From NCBI GenBank assembly GCA_910585615.1, contig CAJUFO010000029.1, positions 1-47,959 of the forward strand: DNA of 47,959 nt, written 5' to 3'. The notes under the pieces were generated by a model, which was not told the DNA's origin, did not search any database, and saw only the letters and a program-made list of their open reading frames with translations. This DNA comes from an uncultured Acetatifactor sp. GTDB taxonomy: Bacteria > Bacillota > Clostridia > Lachnospirales > Lachnospiraceae. The translations under genes and the position numbers were made by a program. Below are positions 38,184 to 47,198 of the stretch, one piece after another; the stretch's first letter is position 1; each line of letters begins with the position of its first letter.

Positions 38184-39248
38184 ATGAAGGCAAAAGATGC
38201 TCGGGGGGGTACTCGTAACTCTTCTATTGAACTTTTCCGCATTATTTCGATGCTCTGCATCGTTGCGCATCATTATGTGGTGAATTCCGGTATTATCGAT
38301 ATGATAACACAAGAAAATGCCCTGACATCTCATTCGTTGTTCAGTCTGCTGTTTGGCTGGGGCGGGAAGACCGGAATCAATTGCTTTATCCTGATTACAG
38401 GCTATTTTATGTGCCAATCCCAAGCCAATGTCAGGAAATTTTTGAAACTGCTTCTGGAAGTTGAATTTTACAGATTGGCAACCTACCTGATTTTTCTAGC
38501 CAGCGGATATGAACAGTTTTCTCTGAAGGAACTTGTAAAGTCAATGGTGCCCGTATATAGCTTAGGAACTGGCTTCACTCACTCATATTTGGTTTTTTAC
38601 CTGTTCATTCCGTACCTTAACCTGCTCGTCAGGGCGATGGACCAGATGCAGCACTTGACCCTGGTGGGGTTGTGCCTATTGGTAGGAACCGTGTTCCAGA
38701 CATTTTTAAAGGCTCCTGCTGCATTCACTTATGTAGGCTGGTTCATGGCACTGTATTTCCTTGCAGCCTATATACGGCTGTATCCGAGGAAATGCTTTAG
38801 CAATAGAAGGTTATGGGGAAGCATGTTGCTGATATCTTTGCTATTGTCATGGGGAAGCGTGTTGGCGGGCGCATGGGCATATGAGAGATGGGGAAAAGCG
38901 ATCTATTATTATTTCGTGTCTGACTCGAATAAGCTTCTGGCTGTCGTGACGGCCGTAAGCGCTTTCCTTTTCTTTAAAAATCTGGAGTTCAGATACCATC
39001 CTGTAATCAACAGGATAGCCGCTTCTGCCTTTGGTGTCTTAATGATACATGCCAATAGCGATACGATGCGGCAGTGGCTGTGGGGGAATCTGTTGAATAA
39101 TGTAGCAGCGTATCATAATAGGTATTTTATGCTGCATGCGATTGGTTCTGTGATTGGGATTTATGCTGTCTGCACCCTGATTGATATGGTTAGGATACGG
39201 TTTTTAGAGACCCCTTTTTTAAGGTGGTATGACCGTACTATGGGATGA
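38184..39248 (+). CDS. acyltransferase family 3 membrane protein
   Basis: This 354-residue integral membrane acyltransferase (Acyl_transf_3, PF01757) starts NSSIELFRIISMLCIVAHHYVV, which contains the catalytic-type His pair region. GINCFILITGYFM follows, then about ten membrane helices. Family members such as WecH and OafA acetylate glycans from cytoplasmic acetyl-CoA. Next to the sugar aminotransferase it may acetylate that amino sugar or the finished repeat. GGGAGGG (38168-38174) supports ATG 38184; an in-frame TTG at 38166 is less likely. Confidence 0.85.
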   Translation: MKAKDARGGTRNSSIELFRIISMLCIVAHHYVVNSGIIDMITQENALTSHSLFSLLFGWGGKTGINCFILITGYFMCQSQANVRKFLKLLLEVEFYRLATYLIFLASGYEQFSLKELVKSMVPVYSLGTGFTHSYLVFYLFIPYLNLLVRAMDQMQHLTLVGLCLLVGTVFQTFLKAPAAFTYVGWFMALYFLAAYIRLYPRKCFSNRRLWGSMLLISLLLSWGSVLAGAWAYERWGKAIYYYFVSDSNKLLAVVTAVSAFLFFKNLEFRYHPVINRIAASAFGVLMIHANSDTMRQWLWGNLLNNVAAYHNRYFMLHAIGSVIGIYAVCTLIDMVRIRFLETPFLRWYDRTMG

Positions 39249-39418
39249 AGTTCTCCATCATGTTGGCTGCGGGATTTGGTGGAACAGTGGTTAATACCAA
39301 TGATTTTATGATATGCTGCCAGTACGAAGGGGCTGTAAGGCAGTTGTATGAGAGGCCCAAATACAGTATGGGACACTCTAAGTTGAATCTGGAGGATGAA
39401 AATAGCAAGCTGATTTAA
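39245..39418 (+). CDS. 57-codon frame coupled to the acyltransferase stop
   Basis: ATG 39245 overlaps the acyltransferase TGA as ATGA, a usual sign of coupling. The peptide (start MKFSIMLAAGFGG, end NLEDENSKLI) resembles nothing I know and lacks membrane segments. It could be the remnant of a larger gene. Coding status is doubtful. Confidence 0.3.
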   Translation: MKFSIMLAAGFGGTVVNTNDFMICCQYEGAVRQLYERPKYSMGHSKLNLEDENSKLI

Positions 39419-39530
39419 TTTGGAAGGTTTGCGGAAGAAAATAGCAGATGAAACGGGAAGGCAAAGGATTATCTCATGTGATATGTGCTATAAAACCGAT
39501 TAAAAACGCTTGCCGACCTGTTTGTAAATT

Positions 39531-39551
39531 AACATCTTATATTTTGATGTT
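39531..39551 (+). promoter_or_regulatory. candidate operator/promoter of the phosphocholine operon
   Basis: AACATC (39531-39536) and GATGTT (39546-39551) are perfect inverted repeats around TTATATTTT, which includes a -10-like TATATT (39538-39543). The dyad lies 26 nt before the GTG of a protein with an N-terminal winged helix, which suggests autoregulation. The -35 is weak. The rest of the 39249-39576 spacer, apart from the 57-codon frame, shows nothing else. Confidence 0.45.
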
Positions 39552-39576
39552 CACGAAATAAGAAGGAGGAGTGTTC

Positions 39577-41361
39577 GTGAAAAAAGATGAAAAAATCCTA
39601 ACGATACAAGAAGCAGATATCCTATCATCCTTGTGCCAAGAACCCTTCATCAACCAACGAATCCTCGCTGAAGCCTCAGGCCACAGCCTAGGCGTAGTCA
39701 ACCGTGCACTGCGGTCCCTTATCTCCACAGGGTATCTTGATGAGCGTGTGCAATTGACCACCCAAGGGAAAAAGATAATAAAAGAGCGTACGCCTAAAAA
39801 TGCCATTATTCTTGCAGCCGGATTTGGAATGCGCATGGTGCCAATCAACCTTTCTACATCGAAGGCCCTGCTGGAGGTAAATGGGGAAAGGTTGATTGAC
39901 CGGTTAATCGTGCAGCTTCAGGAGGCCGGTATTAATGATATTACCGTTGTTGTCGGTTTCATGAAGGATTCCTTTGAATATTTAATCGATGACTATGGCA
40001 TAGAGCTGATTTACAATCCCGATTTCGCTTCGACAAACAATATCCGTTCCCTTGGCATCGTCTTGGACAAGCTCTCCAACACCTATATCATCCCCTGCGA
40101 TATCTGGTGCGACAACAATCCCTTCCGAAGAACGGAGCTATATAGCTGGTACATGGTAAGCGACCTGATTGATGAGGAAAGTACTGTCCGGGTCAACAGA
40201 AAAATGGAGCTGGTCACCTGCACGCCTGGGAACGGCATGATAGGAATCAGCTATCTTCTTGAAGAGGAAGCGGCAAGGGTAAAAGAAAGGATAAAGATTC
40301 TCATAGCGGATGGAAGACACGATGGTTCTTTCTGGGAAGAGGCTCTCTATCACAAGAACCGCATGATTGTCCAAGCACGGGTTGCCCATGGCACGGATAT
40401 TGTGGAGATAAATACATATGAGCAGCTGAGATGCCTGGATTCCGATAGCAACCAACTGAAGAGCGATGCCATCTATGCCATCACAGAAGCGCTGGAATGT
40501 AAGGAGGACGACATCGAAGAAATTACAGTGCTGAAAAAGGGTATGACCAACCGCTCTTTCCTCTTCTCAGTAAAGGGGGCTAAATACATAATGCGCATCC
40601 CTGGAGAAGGCACGAACCAGCTTATCGACAGGAAGCAGGAAGCCGATGTCTTCAAAACTATAAGCGGCTACGGCCTCTGTGATGATCCTGTTTACATCGA
40701 TCCAGAGAATGGGTACAAGATTACGAAGTATCTGGAAGGCATACGGGTCTGCGATGTGGACAGCATTGCTGATTTAAGCCGGTGCATGGAGAAACTGAGA
40801 AGCTTCCACGCCCTTCGCCTCAAGGTTCCACACACTTTCGACATCTTTCAGCAGATAGAGTTTTATGAGACACTATGGGAGGGGACGCCCTCTGTCTACA
40901 GGGATTACAAGAAAACCAAGGAGAATGTCCTGAGCCTTAAGGAACCTGTCGAGGGCTTCCATAAGGACTGGTGCCTTACGCACATCGATGCAGTGCCTGA
41001 CAACTTCCTATTTTATACACTTCCCGATGGTTCAGAAGCCCTGCAGCTTACCGACTGGGAGTACTCCGGGATGCAAGATCCACACGTGGATATCGCTATG
41101 TTCTGCATCTACAGCCTTTATAACAGGAGACAGTGCGACAGGCTGATTGATATCTACTTTGATAATGGCTGCAGCCATCTTACCAGGGCCAAAATCTACT
41201 GCTATATCGCCATGTGCGGTCTTTTGTGGTCGAATTGGTGTGAATACAAGCGGAGGCTCGGAGTTGAGTTCGGAGAGTACAGCCTTCGGCAGTACCGTTA
41301 CGCTAAGGACTTCTACAGATATGCGAAAGAACTAATGGAACAGGAGGATATAGGGACATGA
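39577..41361 (+). CDS. winged-helix / LicC-like nucleotidyltransferase / choline-kinase (LicA-like) fusion protein
   Basis: This is a 594-residue three-domain protein. Residues 1-70 are a winged helix (LSSLCQEPFINQRILAEASG, SLGVVNRALRSLISTGYLDE). Residues 75-300 are a sugar-phosphate/choline-phosphate nucleotidyltransferase: AIILAAGFGMRMVPINLSTSKALLEV. Residues 305-590 form an APH/choline-kinase fold with LTHIDAVPDNFLF (Asp near 469) and LTDWEYSGMQDPHVDIAMF. It probably phosphorylates choline, and the CDP-choline step may be done here or by the adjacent LicC. The start is GTG 39577, with AGGAGG (39564-39569) seven nt before it. It overlaps licC by ATGA. A transcription factor fused to the pathway enzyme could sense the pathway. 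Confidence 0.85.
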   Translation: MKKDEKILTIQEADILSSLCQEPFINQRILAEASGHSLGVVNRALRSLISTGYLDERVQLTTQGKKIIKERTPKNAIILAAGFGMRMVPINLSTSKALLEVNGERLIDRLIVQLQEAGINDITVVVGFMKDSFEYLIDDYGIELIYNPDFASTNNIRSLGIVLDKLSNTYIIPCDIWCDNNPFRRTELYSWYMVSDLIDEESTVRVNRKMELVTCTPGNGMIGISYLLEEEAARVKERIKILIADGRHDGSFWEEALYHKNRMIVQARVAHGTDIVEINTYEQLRCLDSDSNQLKSDAIYAITEALECKEDDIEEITVLKKGMTNRSFLFSVKGAKYIMRIPGEGTNQLIDRKQEADVFKTISGYGLCDDPVYIDPENGYKITKYLEGIRVCDVDSIADLSRCMEKLRSFHALRLKVPHTFDIFQQIEFYETLWEGTPSVYRDYKKTKENVLSLKEPVEGFHKDWCLTHIDAVPDNFLFYTLPDGSEALQLTDWEYSGMQDPHVDIAMFCIYSLYNRRQCDRLIDIYFDNGCSHLTRAKIYCYIAMCGLLWSNWCEYKRRLGVEFGEYSLRQYRYAKDFYRYAKELMEQEDIGT

Positions 41362-42089
41362 CAAAAGAAGCGCACATCGTAAAACGGGCCATTATCATGG
41401 CGGCAGGAATCGGGAAGAGGATGCAGCCATTGACTTATGAGGTCCCTAAACCGTTGGTCAAGGTAAACGGTATCAGGATGATTGACACGGTCATCACCGC
41501 GCTCCATCAAAACGGCATCATGGAAATCTATGTGGTCGTCGGCCATCTGAAAAGTCAGTTTTACGAATGGGCGACCCATTGGCAAGGGATTGAGATAGTT
41601 GAGAACCCATATTATGATTCCTGCAACAACATTTCATCGCTCTATGTCGCCAGGGAGCATCTGGGAGACTGCATCATCCTGGACGGCGACCAGATTATCT
41701 ATAACCCTGCTATCCTTTCCCCATCCTTTGCCCTCTCTGGATACAATGCAGTCTGGTGTGAGGGACAGACAGATGAATGGCTGATGGATGTGGAAAATGG
41801 AGTAGTCAGGTCCTGTTCCCGGACAGGCGGTTCTCATGGTTGGCAGCTCTTTTCCATATCTCGATGGACTGCGGAAGACGGGGAGAGGCTACGGCAGCAT
41901 CTGAAGTACGAGTTTGAACGAGGGAATAGACAGATATATTGGGACGACGTAGCGATGTTCTGCCATTTTGAGGATTATACCTTAGGTATCCAAAAAATGG
42001 AAGCATCAGATCTCATAGAAATTGATGGGCTGGAGGAGCTCGTGGCTATTGATTGCAGTTATCAAGCTTATTTGAAAAACGCGCAATAG
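41358..42089 (+). CDS. licC: CTP:phosphocholine cytidylyltransferase LicC
   Basis: This 243-residue nucleotidyltransferase begins AIIMAAGIGKRMQPLTYEVPKPLVKVNG, with YVVVGHLKSQFYEWA, NPYYDSCNNISSLYVARE and the metal-binding LDGDQIIYN. IYWDDVAMF matches the choline-binding pocket of pneumococcal LicC-type enzymes. It makes CDP-choline from CTP and phosphocholine for LicD. Its ATG overlaps the preceding stop (ATGA), with AGGAGG inside the end of the kinase gene, so the two are translationally coupled. It contains the same fold as the middle domain of its neighbour, giving two nucleotidyltransferases in one operon. Confidence 0.9.
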   Translation: MTKEAHIVKRAIIMAAGIGKRMQPLTYEVPKPLVKVNGIRMIDTVITALHQNGIMEIYVVVGHLKSQFYEWATHWQGIEIVENPYYDSCNNISSLYVAREHLGDCIILDGDQIIYNPAILSPSFALSGYNAVWCEGQTDEWLMDVENGVVRSCSRTGGSHGWQLFSISRWTAEDGERLRQHLKYEFERGNRQIYWDDVAMFCHFEDYTLGIQKMEASDLIEIDGLEELVAIDCSYQAYLKNAQ

Positions 42090-42122
42090 TTAAGAAAAGG
42101 CAGGAAATGGAGGTACAAGACA

Positions 42123-43673
42123 ATGGGCAATAAAAAAACGGCAGACAAGAGCAGGATAGACTGGATGGTTACACTGGTGCCATTCATCTTGATCATGGTG
42201 CTTACCATCTATCTCTTTATTTCACCAGAGAGCGCCAATGACACGATTAGCCAAGTTCGCTTCTTCTTTGGAGATACTCTGGGAAGCTATTACCTGGTTA
42301 TCGGGCTTGGGATCCTTATCGTTTCAATCTTTCTGTCCTTTTCCAAGTACGGCGACATCGTGCTTGGTGAACCGAACGAGAAGCCCAAGTACGGCTTCTT
42401 TACTTGGGGCAGCATGATGTTCACCTGTGGCCTTGCTGCGGACATCCTGTTTTACAGCTTTGCCGAGTGGGTCATGTATGCTGCCAACCCACACATCGCC
42501 GAGATGGGTGGAAGCATCGCAGACTGGGCAGGGGTATTCCCTCTTTTCCACTGGAGTTTTATTCCTTGGGCGTTTTACCTTGTCCTTGCTGTCGCCTTTG
42601 GGTTCATGCTACATTGCCGGAAAAGGGACAGGCAGAGGTATTCCGAAGCCTGCCTGCCAGTCATTGGCGAGAAACACGCACACGGTTTCCTTGGACGGGT
42701 GATTGATTTGTTCGCCCTCTTTGCGCTGCTGGCGGGAACAGCAACGACCTTTTCCGTGGCAACTCCGCTTATGGCTGAAATTGTCGTTACTCTATTTGGT
42801 ATCAGCATCAGCAGGACTGCTGTTACAATCATCATCCTACTGATTACCTGCGCGGTTTATACCTATGCGGTTGTTTGCGGCTTCAAAGGGATTAGCTTTC
42901 TCGCAAAAACCTGTATCTATCTGTTTTTTGGATTGCTGATTGTGGTAATGCTGATGGGCGGGCAGGGACGCTTCATCATAGAGAACGGCATTCAGAGCCT
43001 TGGAAAGATGGTTCAACATTTCATAGAACTGAGTACCTATGCAGATCCGGCTCGGATAAATAGCTTTCCACAGGATTGGACGATTTATTACTGGGCATAC
43101 TGGATGGTTTGGTGCATCGCGGCCCCGTTTTTTATAGGTGGCATTTCAAAAGGCCGTACCGTCAAGCAGACTATCATGGGGGGATACATCTTCGGTGTAG
43201 GGAGCACTATCGTATCATTCATTGTCCTCAATAACTATAGTCTTGGTATCCAGACCGCTGGCGCGGCGGACTTCATTGCGCAGTATGAAGCAAATGGAGA
43301 TTTGTATGCGCTTATCATTGACATCATTAAGACCATGCCGGCTGCTCCGTTTATCCTGATTGTCACTATGCTCTGTATGATTGCTTTCTATGCTACAAGT
43401 TTTGACTCTATCGCATACACAGCGGCATGCTACAGTTATAAAAGACTGGATGCGGACGAGAAGCCCCACATAATAATCATTTTGCTTTGGTGCATGCTGT
43501 TGATTGTGCTGCCGATTGCGTTAACGTTCTCCGAGAGCAGCATGAACAACATTCAGTCCGTAAGCATCATAAGCGCATTCCCTATCGGCATTATTATGGT
43601 TCTAATGATTTGGAGTTTCATGAAGGATGCGAAGAAATACATGGCAGAAGAGATGGGTGGCAAGAAGCGATGA
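42123..43673 (+). CDS. BCCT-family choline/betaine transporter
   Basis: This 516-residue transporter has about 12 membrane helices and the BCCT signature DWTIYYWAYWMVWCIAAPFF with FIGGISKGRTVKQ near residues 315-350. YATSFDSIAYTAACYSY lies in helix 10-11. BCCT carriers import trimethylammonium compounds by ion symport or exchange. Position directly after licC indicates choline uptake for glycan decoration, replacing the LicB permease of Haemophilus and pneumococcus. GGAGG (42109-42113) lies nine nt before the ATG. Carnitine or betaine cannot be excluded. Confidence 0.9.
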   Translation: MGNKKTADKSRIDWMVTLVPFILIMVLTIYLFISPESANDTISQVRFFFGDTLGSYYLVIGLGILIVSIFLSFSKYGDIVLGEPNEKPKYGFFTWGSMMFTCGLAADILFYSFAEWVMYAANPHIAEMGGSIADWAGVFPLFHWSFIPWAFYLVLAVAFGFMLHCRKRDRQRYSEACLPVIGEKHAHGFLGRVIDLFALFALLAGTATTFSVATPLMAEIVVTLFGISISRTAVTIIILLITCAVYTYAVVCGFKGISFLAKTCIYLFFGLLIVVMLMGGQGRFIIENGIQSLGKMVQHFIELSTYADPARINSFPQDWTIYYWAYWMVWCIAAPFFIGGISKGRTVKQTIMGGYIFGVGSTIVSFIVLNNYSLGIQTAGAADFIAQYEANGDLYALIIDIIKTMPAAPFILIVTMLCMIAFYATSFDSIAYTAACYSYKRLDADEKPHIIIILLWCMLLIVLPIALTFSESSMNNIQSVSIISAFPIGIIMVLMIWSFMKDAKKYMAEEMGGKKR

Positions 43674-43773
43674 ATCCGAGCATCTGATGGAGTGACGCAA
43701 TGCAATTGCACCACTGATTGTTCTATAAAAGAAACAGAGAGGAGAGTACGAGGAAAACTATCTCGGTGAAAAC

Positions 43774-45332
43774 ATGAAGCGGATTATCAGGATAGAAAAC
43801 TATGCTATGGATTGGATAAGGAACCACATTAAATATATATTCATAAATATTATATTTGGAATCATGGTTTATTTTATGATGATTTCTGAAAACTTGGTAA
43901 ATAGTCATGATGGCATATGGAACACATCGAGTTTTATTGCAGGATCATGGGAAGCTTCACTGGGGAGAGGCCTTTTGCATTACATTGACGAAATAAGGGC
44001 CGGGATTGTATCCGTACCGTTGAATACTGTCCTTACTCTGCTTATTGTTTCTGTGGCATCCGTCTTGATTATAGATTTTCTTGCAATAGAAAGCAGAAAG
44101 TTAGGGGTGTTGGTATCCTTGCTATTGATTGCCAATCCTGTTACTTGCGATACGTTATCATACTGTTTTACCTCGGTCGGATATGGAATGGCATTCTTAT
44201 TCAGTGTGCTTTCTGTTGGATGTATTTGCGGTAAGAGCAGAATTGTTGGGATATTATTAGGTGCAGTTTTTCTTGCATTGTCTTTGAGCTGCTATCAGGC
44301 ATATTTTGGGATTACATGTCTGCTGCTTCTGCTCCAGGTAATGAAAATGCTTCTTGATTGCGAGAGAGGCAAGAGAATTGTAGAATTTTTGATAAAAGGC
44401 ATATTGGCAATTGTGATTGGGGGAATCTTCTATAGCCTCATTTCTGATGCTTTATTAAAAAAATATGGCATCGAACTGGCACCTTATAGAGGGGCGTCGG
44501 AGGTGTCTGTGGGAAGGATTATAGCTTTGTTACCGGAATCCATGCAACTGTGCTATAAAGAGTTTTATAACTTTTTCGTTAAGAATAGGATGGGGATTAC
44601 TGTGTTTAACGAAACAGTCATCCTGATAGGCGGAATGGGAGTCCTGCTATCGGTATGCGTGTTCAGGCATTTTTTCGTTATATGGCGTATAAGCAGAGGA
44701 CACGCCTTATGTTTTTTGGCATGTATCTGTTTGGTGCCTGTAGGCTGCAACGCGGTGGTATTGTTGGTCAGGAGCGATATGGATACCTTGATGTCCATGG
44801 GCATGGTAGCGAGTGTGGCTTTAGTATCTGCAGTTATCCTTTCAATAGATGGGAGAAGTGTTTTTTTCCTAAGGCGAGGTGCATATATATTGCTCCTTCT
44901 GCTGTTGTGGGTAAATATTTTGACTGTCGAGAAGGATCAGCTCGCGCTAAAAGAGGGGAGGACAGCAACGGTACAATTGGCGGATTGTGTTGTTGAGGGT
45001 TTGATTGTAGAGGGATATTTGGCGGATGACATTCCCATAGCTTTTGTAGGTAAACCTTGTGAAAATGCTATGTTTGTAAAACAATCAGCTTGGAATAGCG
45101 CTAATTGGTATGCGAAATTCGGGAATTGGTGGATAGGGGGGCAAATAATCGAAGATCCTGGTCCGGTGTCCTAACAGAATGTTGCGGCATTCAATTGAAC
45201 CTATGTTCAGCAGAAAAATATGAGGAAATGCATCAAAGGGGAGCCTTTTCCGAAATGCCGATATTTCCGGCAGAAGGATCCATAAAGGAAATAGACGGGG
45301 TGATAGTTGTCAAGATATCGGAGGCATATTAG
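43774..45332 (+). pseudogene. GtrII-family glucosyltransferase, broken by a frameshift near 45,140-45,175
   Basis: The first frame (43774-45174, 466 codons) encodes a polytopic membrane protein of the Glucos_trans_II (GtrII) type. It has SHDGIWNTSSFIAGSWEASL near residue 45, LGRGLLHYID and many hydrophobic helices, and stops after IIEDPGPVS. The family C-terminus is found in another frame, which continues to 45332: GVLTECCGIQLNLCSAEKYE, then FPAEGSIKEIDGVIVVKI. A run of six Gs near 45,136 is a likely slip point. GtrII proteins add glucose to polymers from undecaprenyl-phosphate-glucose. It may be a true loss, phase variation, programmed shift or assembly error. Confidence 0.75.
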
Positions 45333-45399
45333 CTAAGCCCTTTGTTTGGAAGCTTCTGAAAGAAAGTGTCATTTAAGTGTGGCGGGAGCCTTGCTTTCG

Positions 45400-45830
45400 T
45401 GGAAGTGGATGGGGAAAGTGTATTCTTCAACGAGTCGGAGGGCATCGCTGACGAAGAGTCCGGTGGAGAGGAGGAGTTACCTCCGCTGGAAGCCGAAGAA
45501 TAGACTGGAAAAACGAGAAGAGGAACTGACGAGGTAGCCGTGACGAACGCCAAGTATATCAACGCGGTACCACACTACCGTCAGGAACAGGAGCTTGCGC
45601 ACTACGGCCTGTAAATCTCCAGACAGAACATGGCAAACTGGACGATTCAGTGTGCAGACCGCTACCTTGCAGTCCTCTACGATTATCCGCACGAGAAGAT
45701 GTGTAGGTACCATGTGCTGTAGGCTGACGAGTCCCCTGTGCTGGCAAATAAGGATGGCCGTGTATTGTCTTTGAGCAGCATCCATGTTTCCGGTCACCTA
45801 TCTGCCGCTTCTGTTTCAATCGATGAAAAT
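45400..45830 (+). pseudogene. IS66-family transposase relic
   Basis: From 45541 the frame reads VTNAKYINAVPHYRQEQELA, HYGL, a stop, ISRQNMANWTIQCADRYLAV, LYDYPHEKM, a stop and ADESPVLANKDGR. This is the IS66 TnpC catalytic region with in-frame stops, at least one in a position where Gln is expected (CAG to TAG). Upstream (45408-45510) a GESVFFNESEGIADEE segment corresponds to the region before the IS66 zinc-finger/linker, with the intervening part deleted. No TnpA, TnpB or inverted repeats are seen. Confidence 0.75.
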
Positions 45831-45889
45831 GTACCTTGATTATGAAGGAGTCAAGAGAGCGGTGGAGTTTTCATAGGGTATTTGTGAAC

Positions 45890-46095
45890 GTTTGGAACTA
45901 ATGGACTGGTGCTGGAACTGGCAATTCCGGCCTATAACATCCTGCGGATGATTGGACAGGGAAGTAGTAGCAGGAGAGGGACAGCCCTAAGCATAAGGTC
46001 AGACGCAGAAGGCTGCGCACGGTAATCAGTAACATAATCATGATGGCAGGCTACGTTACGGAACATGCCAGACAGATACCTATCCAGTCATAGCG
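45890..46095 (+). pseudogene. IS1380-family transposase 3' relic
   Basis: Two frames carry GLVLELAIPAYNILRMIGQG and then KVRRRRLRTVISNIIMMAGY with VTEHARQIPI. This is the C-terminal DDE_Tnp_1 pattern of IS1380-like transposases (AYN-LR-IGQ then RRRL-TVI). A frameshift lies near 45,995 and the N-terminal three quarters are missing. Confidence 0.6.
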
Positions 46096-46103
46096 CCATG
46101 ACC

Positions 46104-46340
46104 TCATACCCTTATGAACATGTAAGCTACATTGTCCAGGGCGACAATCTGCAGTGCCTGCGCATCTCGGTAGTTCGCGTGGTTCAGCGCATTATAAAGC
46201 TGTAGCAGCAGGGCTTCCCTGTCCCGTTCGAAGCTGTAGCAGAAGAGCCTGTCCTTTGCGTTGCGATTGCTGATGGACCGCCGCAGCGGTAGCCGGAAGA
46301 GTCGTCTCTTTCGTGGAACGAATTCTATCCTGGGGTTCAT
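46104..46340 (-). pseudogene. truncated Rpn-type (PD-(D/E)XK) nuclease/transposase N-terminus
   Basis: On the minus strand ATG 46340, with AGAGAGGA eight nt upstream, opens a frame with NRNAKDRLFCYSFERDREA, LLLQLYNALNHANY and QALQIVALDNVAYM, then stops. This is the N-terminal signature of Rpn-family recombination-promoting nucleases (DxLF, LYNAL, ...ENAIYM). The catalytic remainder is absent, and the break abuts the IS1380 relic. Confidence 0.6.
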
Positions 46341-46385
46341 GTGGTATCCTCTCTTTCTGAAAATGATATGGCAGAGGACATACAT

Positions 46386-46820
46386 GACCTATGGGCTGTC
46401 CCTGCCAGTGCGTGTGAATGAATTCGACAGAAACTGCCTGAACGTAAGATTCGTAGCATCACAGATAAATCATTGATAGAATTATCATAAAACAAATGCT
46501 GGGAGTTGTTGACCGACTTTTTTGTGCATTCCTTGACTTCAACCAGCCCATGGGGCTGCATATGAAATCGAATAACCGAGGGTGAAGATGGCTGACAGCA
46601 CGAATCCGGAGCCAAATACGCGGGCTTGTTTCCAAGCGCAACAGGAAATGGGGCATAGCCCCTGTGCATGGCCTTCGTCATCCAGACGGAGTTCCGATAC
46701 TCTGACAGTGAGTGGGGAACATGTAGCGGAAAACCTGTACCTGTAGTATTATGTGGGCTGTTCTCTATCCTTCTAAGAGTGAAGGGATGGGAGTGCATGC
46801 CATTGTCAGAAAAACTGACA
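46386..46820. other. 435-nt stretch with no recognisable gene
   Basis: Open frames exist on both strands but none carries a recognisable family or ribosome binding site. Given the relics on the left it is probably further decayed mobile DNA. Confidence 0.4.
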
Positions 46821-46856
46821 TTTTATGTTGACTTTTATGCCTTTTATGCATATACT
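46821..46856 (+). promoter_or_regulatory. promoter of the XRE gene with three TTTTATG direct repeats
   Basis: TTGACT (46828-46833), a 17-nt spacer and TATACT (46851-46856). TTTTATG occurs at 46821, 46833 and 46842, two copies within the spacer. This is a likely operator for autorepression by the XRE protein. Confidence 0.7.
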
Positions 46857-46879
46857 AGTGTGTAGAGGAGATGGAAACC

Positions 46880-47194
46880 ATGCATGAAAGATTGAAGGAA
46901 GCAAGAAAGAACTTAAAGTTGTCCCAGGAATTTGTCGCCCGTCAGATGTGCCTTTCCAGGCCAACGATTAGTGCAATCGAATCTGGACAAAGAAAAGTTA
47001 CGGCTGATGAACTTGCTAAGTTTTCTGAATTATATGGAGTGAGTACGGATGAGCTGATGTATGGAAAGGCTTCTGAGAATGCACAGATGGAGATGTTTGC
47101 CCGTGCGTTCTCGGAACTGTCTGATATGGACAGAAAGGAAATCATGAGCCTTATCGATTTTAAGCGCAGATATAAGGAGACAATGAATGGCTGA
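46880..47194 (+). CDS. XRE-family helix-turn-helix regulator
   Basis: This is a 104-residue protein. Residues 2-62 form an HTH_3 domain: RLKEARKNLKLSQEFVARQM, LSRPTISAIESGQRKVTADE, ELYGVSTDELMYG. A charged C-terminal helix may dimerise. The start at 46880 is chosen because GAGGAG (46865-46870) directly abuts the ATG at 46871 but is nine nt from 46880. Such regulators commonly control toxin-antitoxin, prophage or defence genes. Here the neighbours are fragments, so its present target may be only itself. Confidence 0.88.
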   Translation: MHERLKEARKNLKLSQEFVARQMCLSRPTISAIESGQRKVTADELAKFSELYGVSTDELMYGKASENAQMEMFARAFSELSDMDRKEIMSLIDFKRRYKETMNG

Positions 47195-47198
47195 TATG

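Noticed and set aside
46337..46798. 153-codon minus-strand frame in the relic region
   Set aside because: No recognisable domain, no ribosome binding site, and mixed composition; treated as non-coding remnant.
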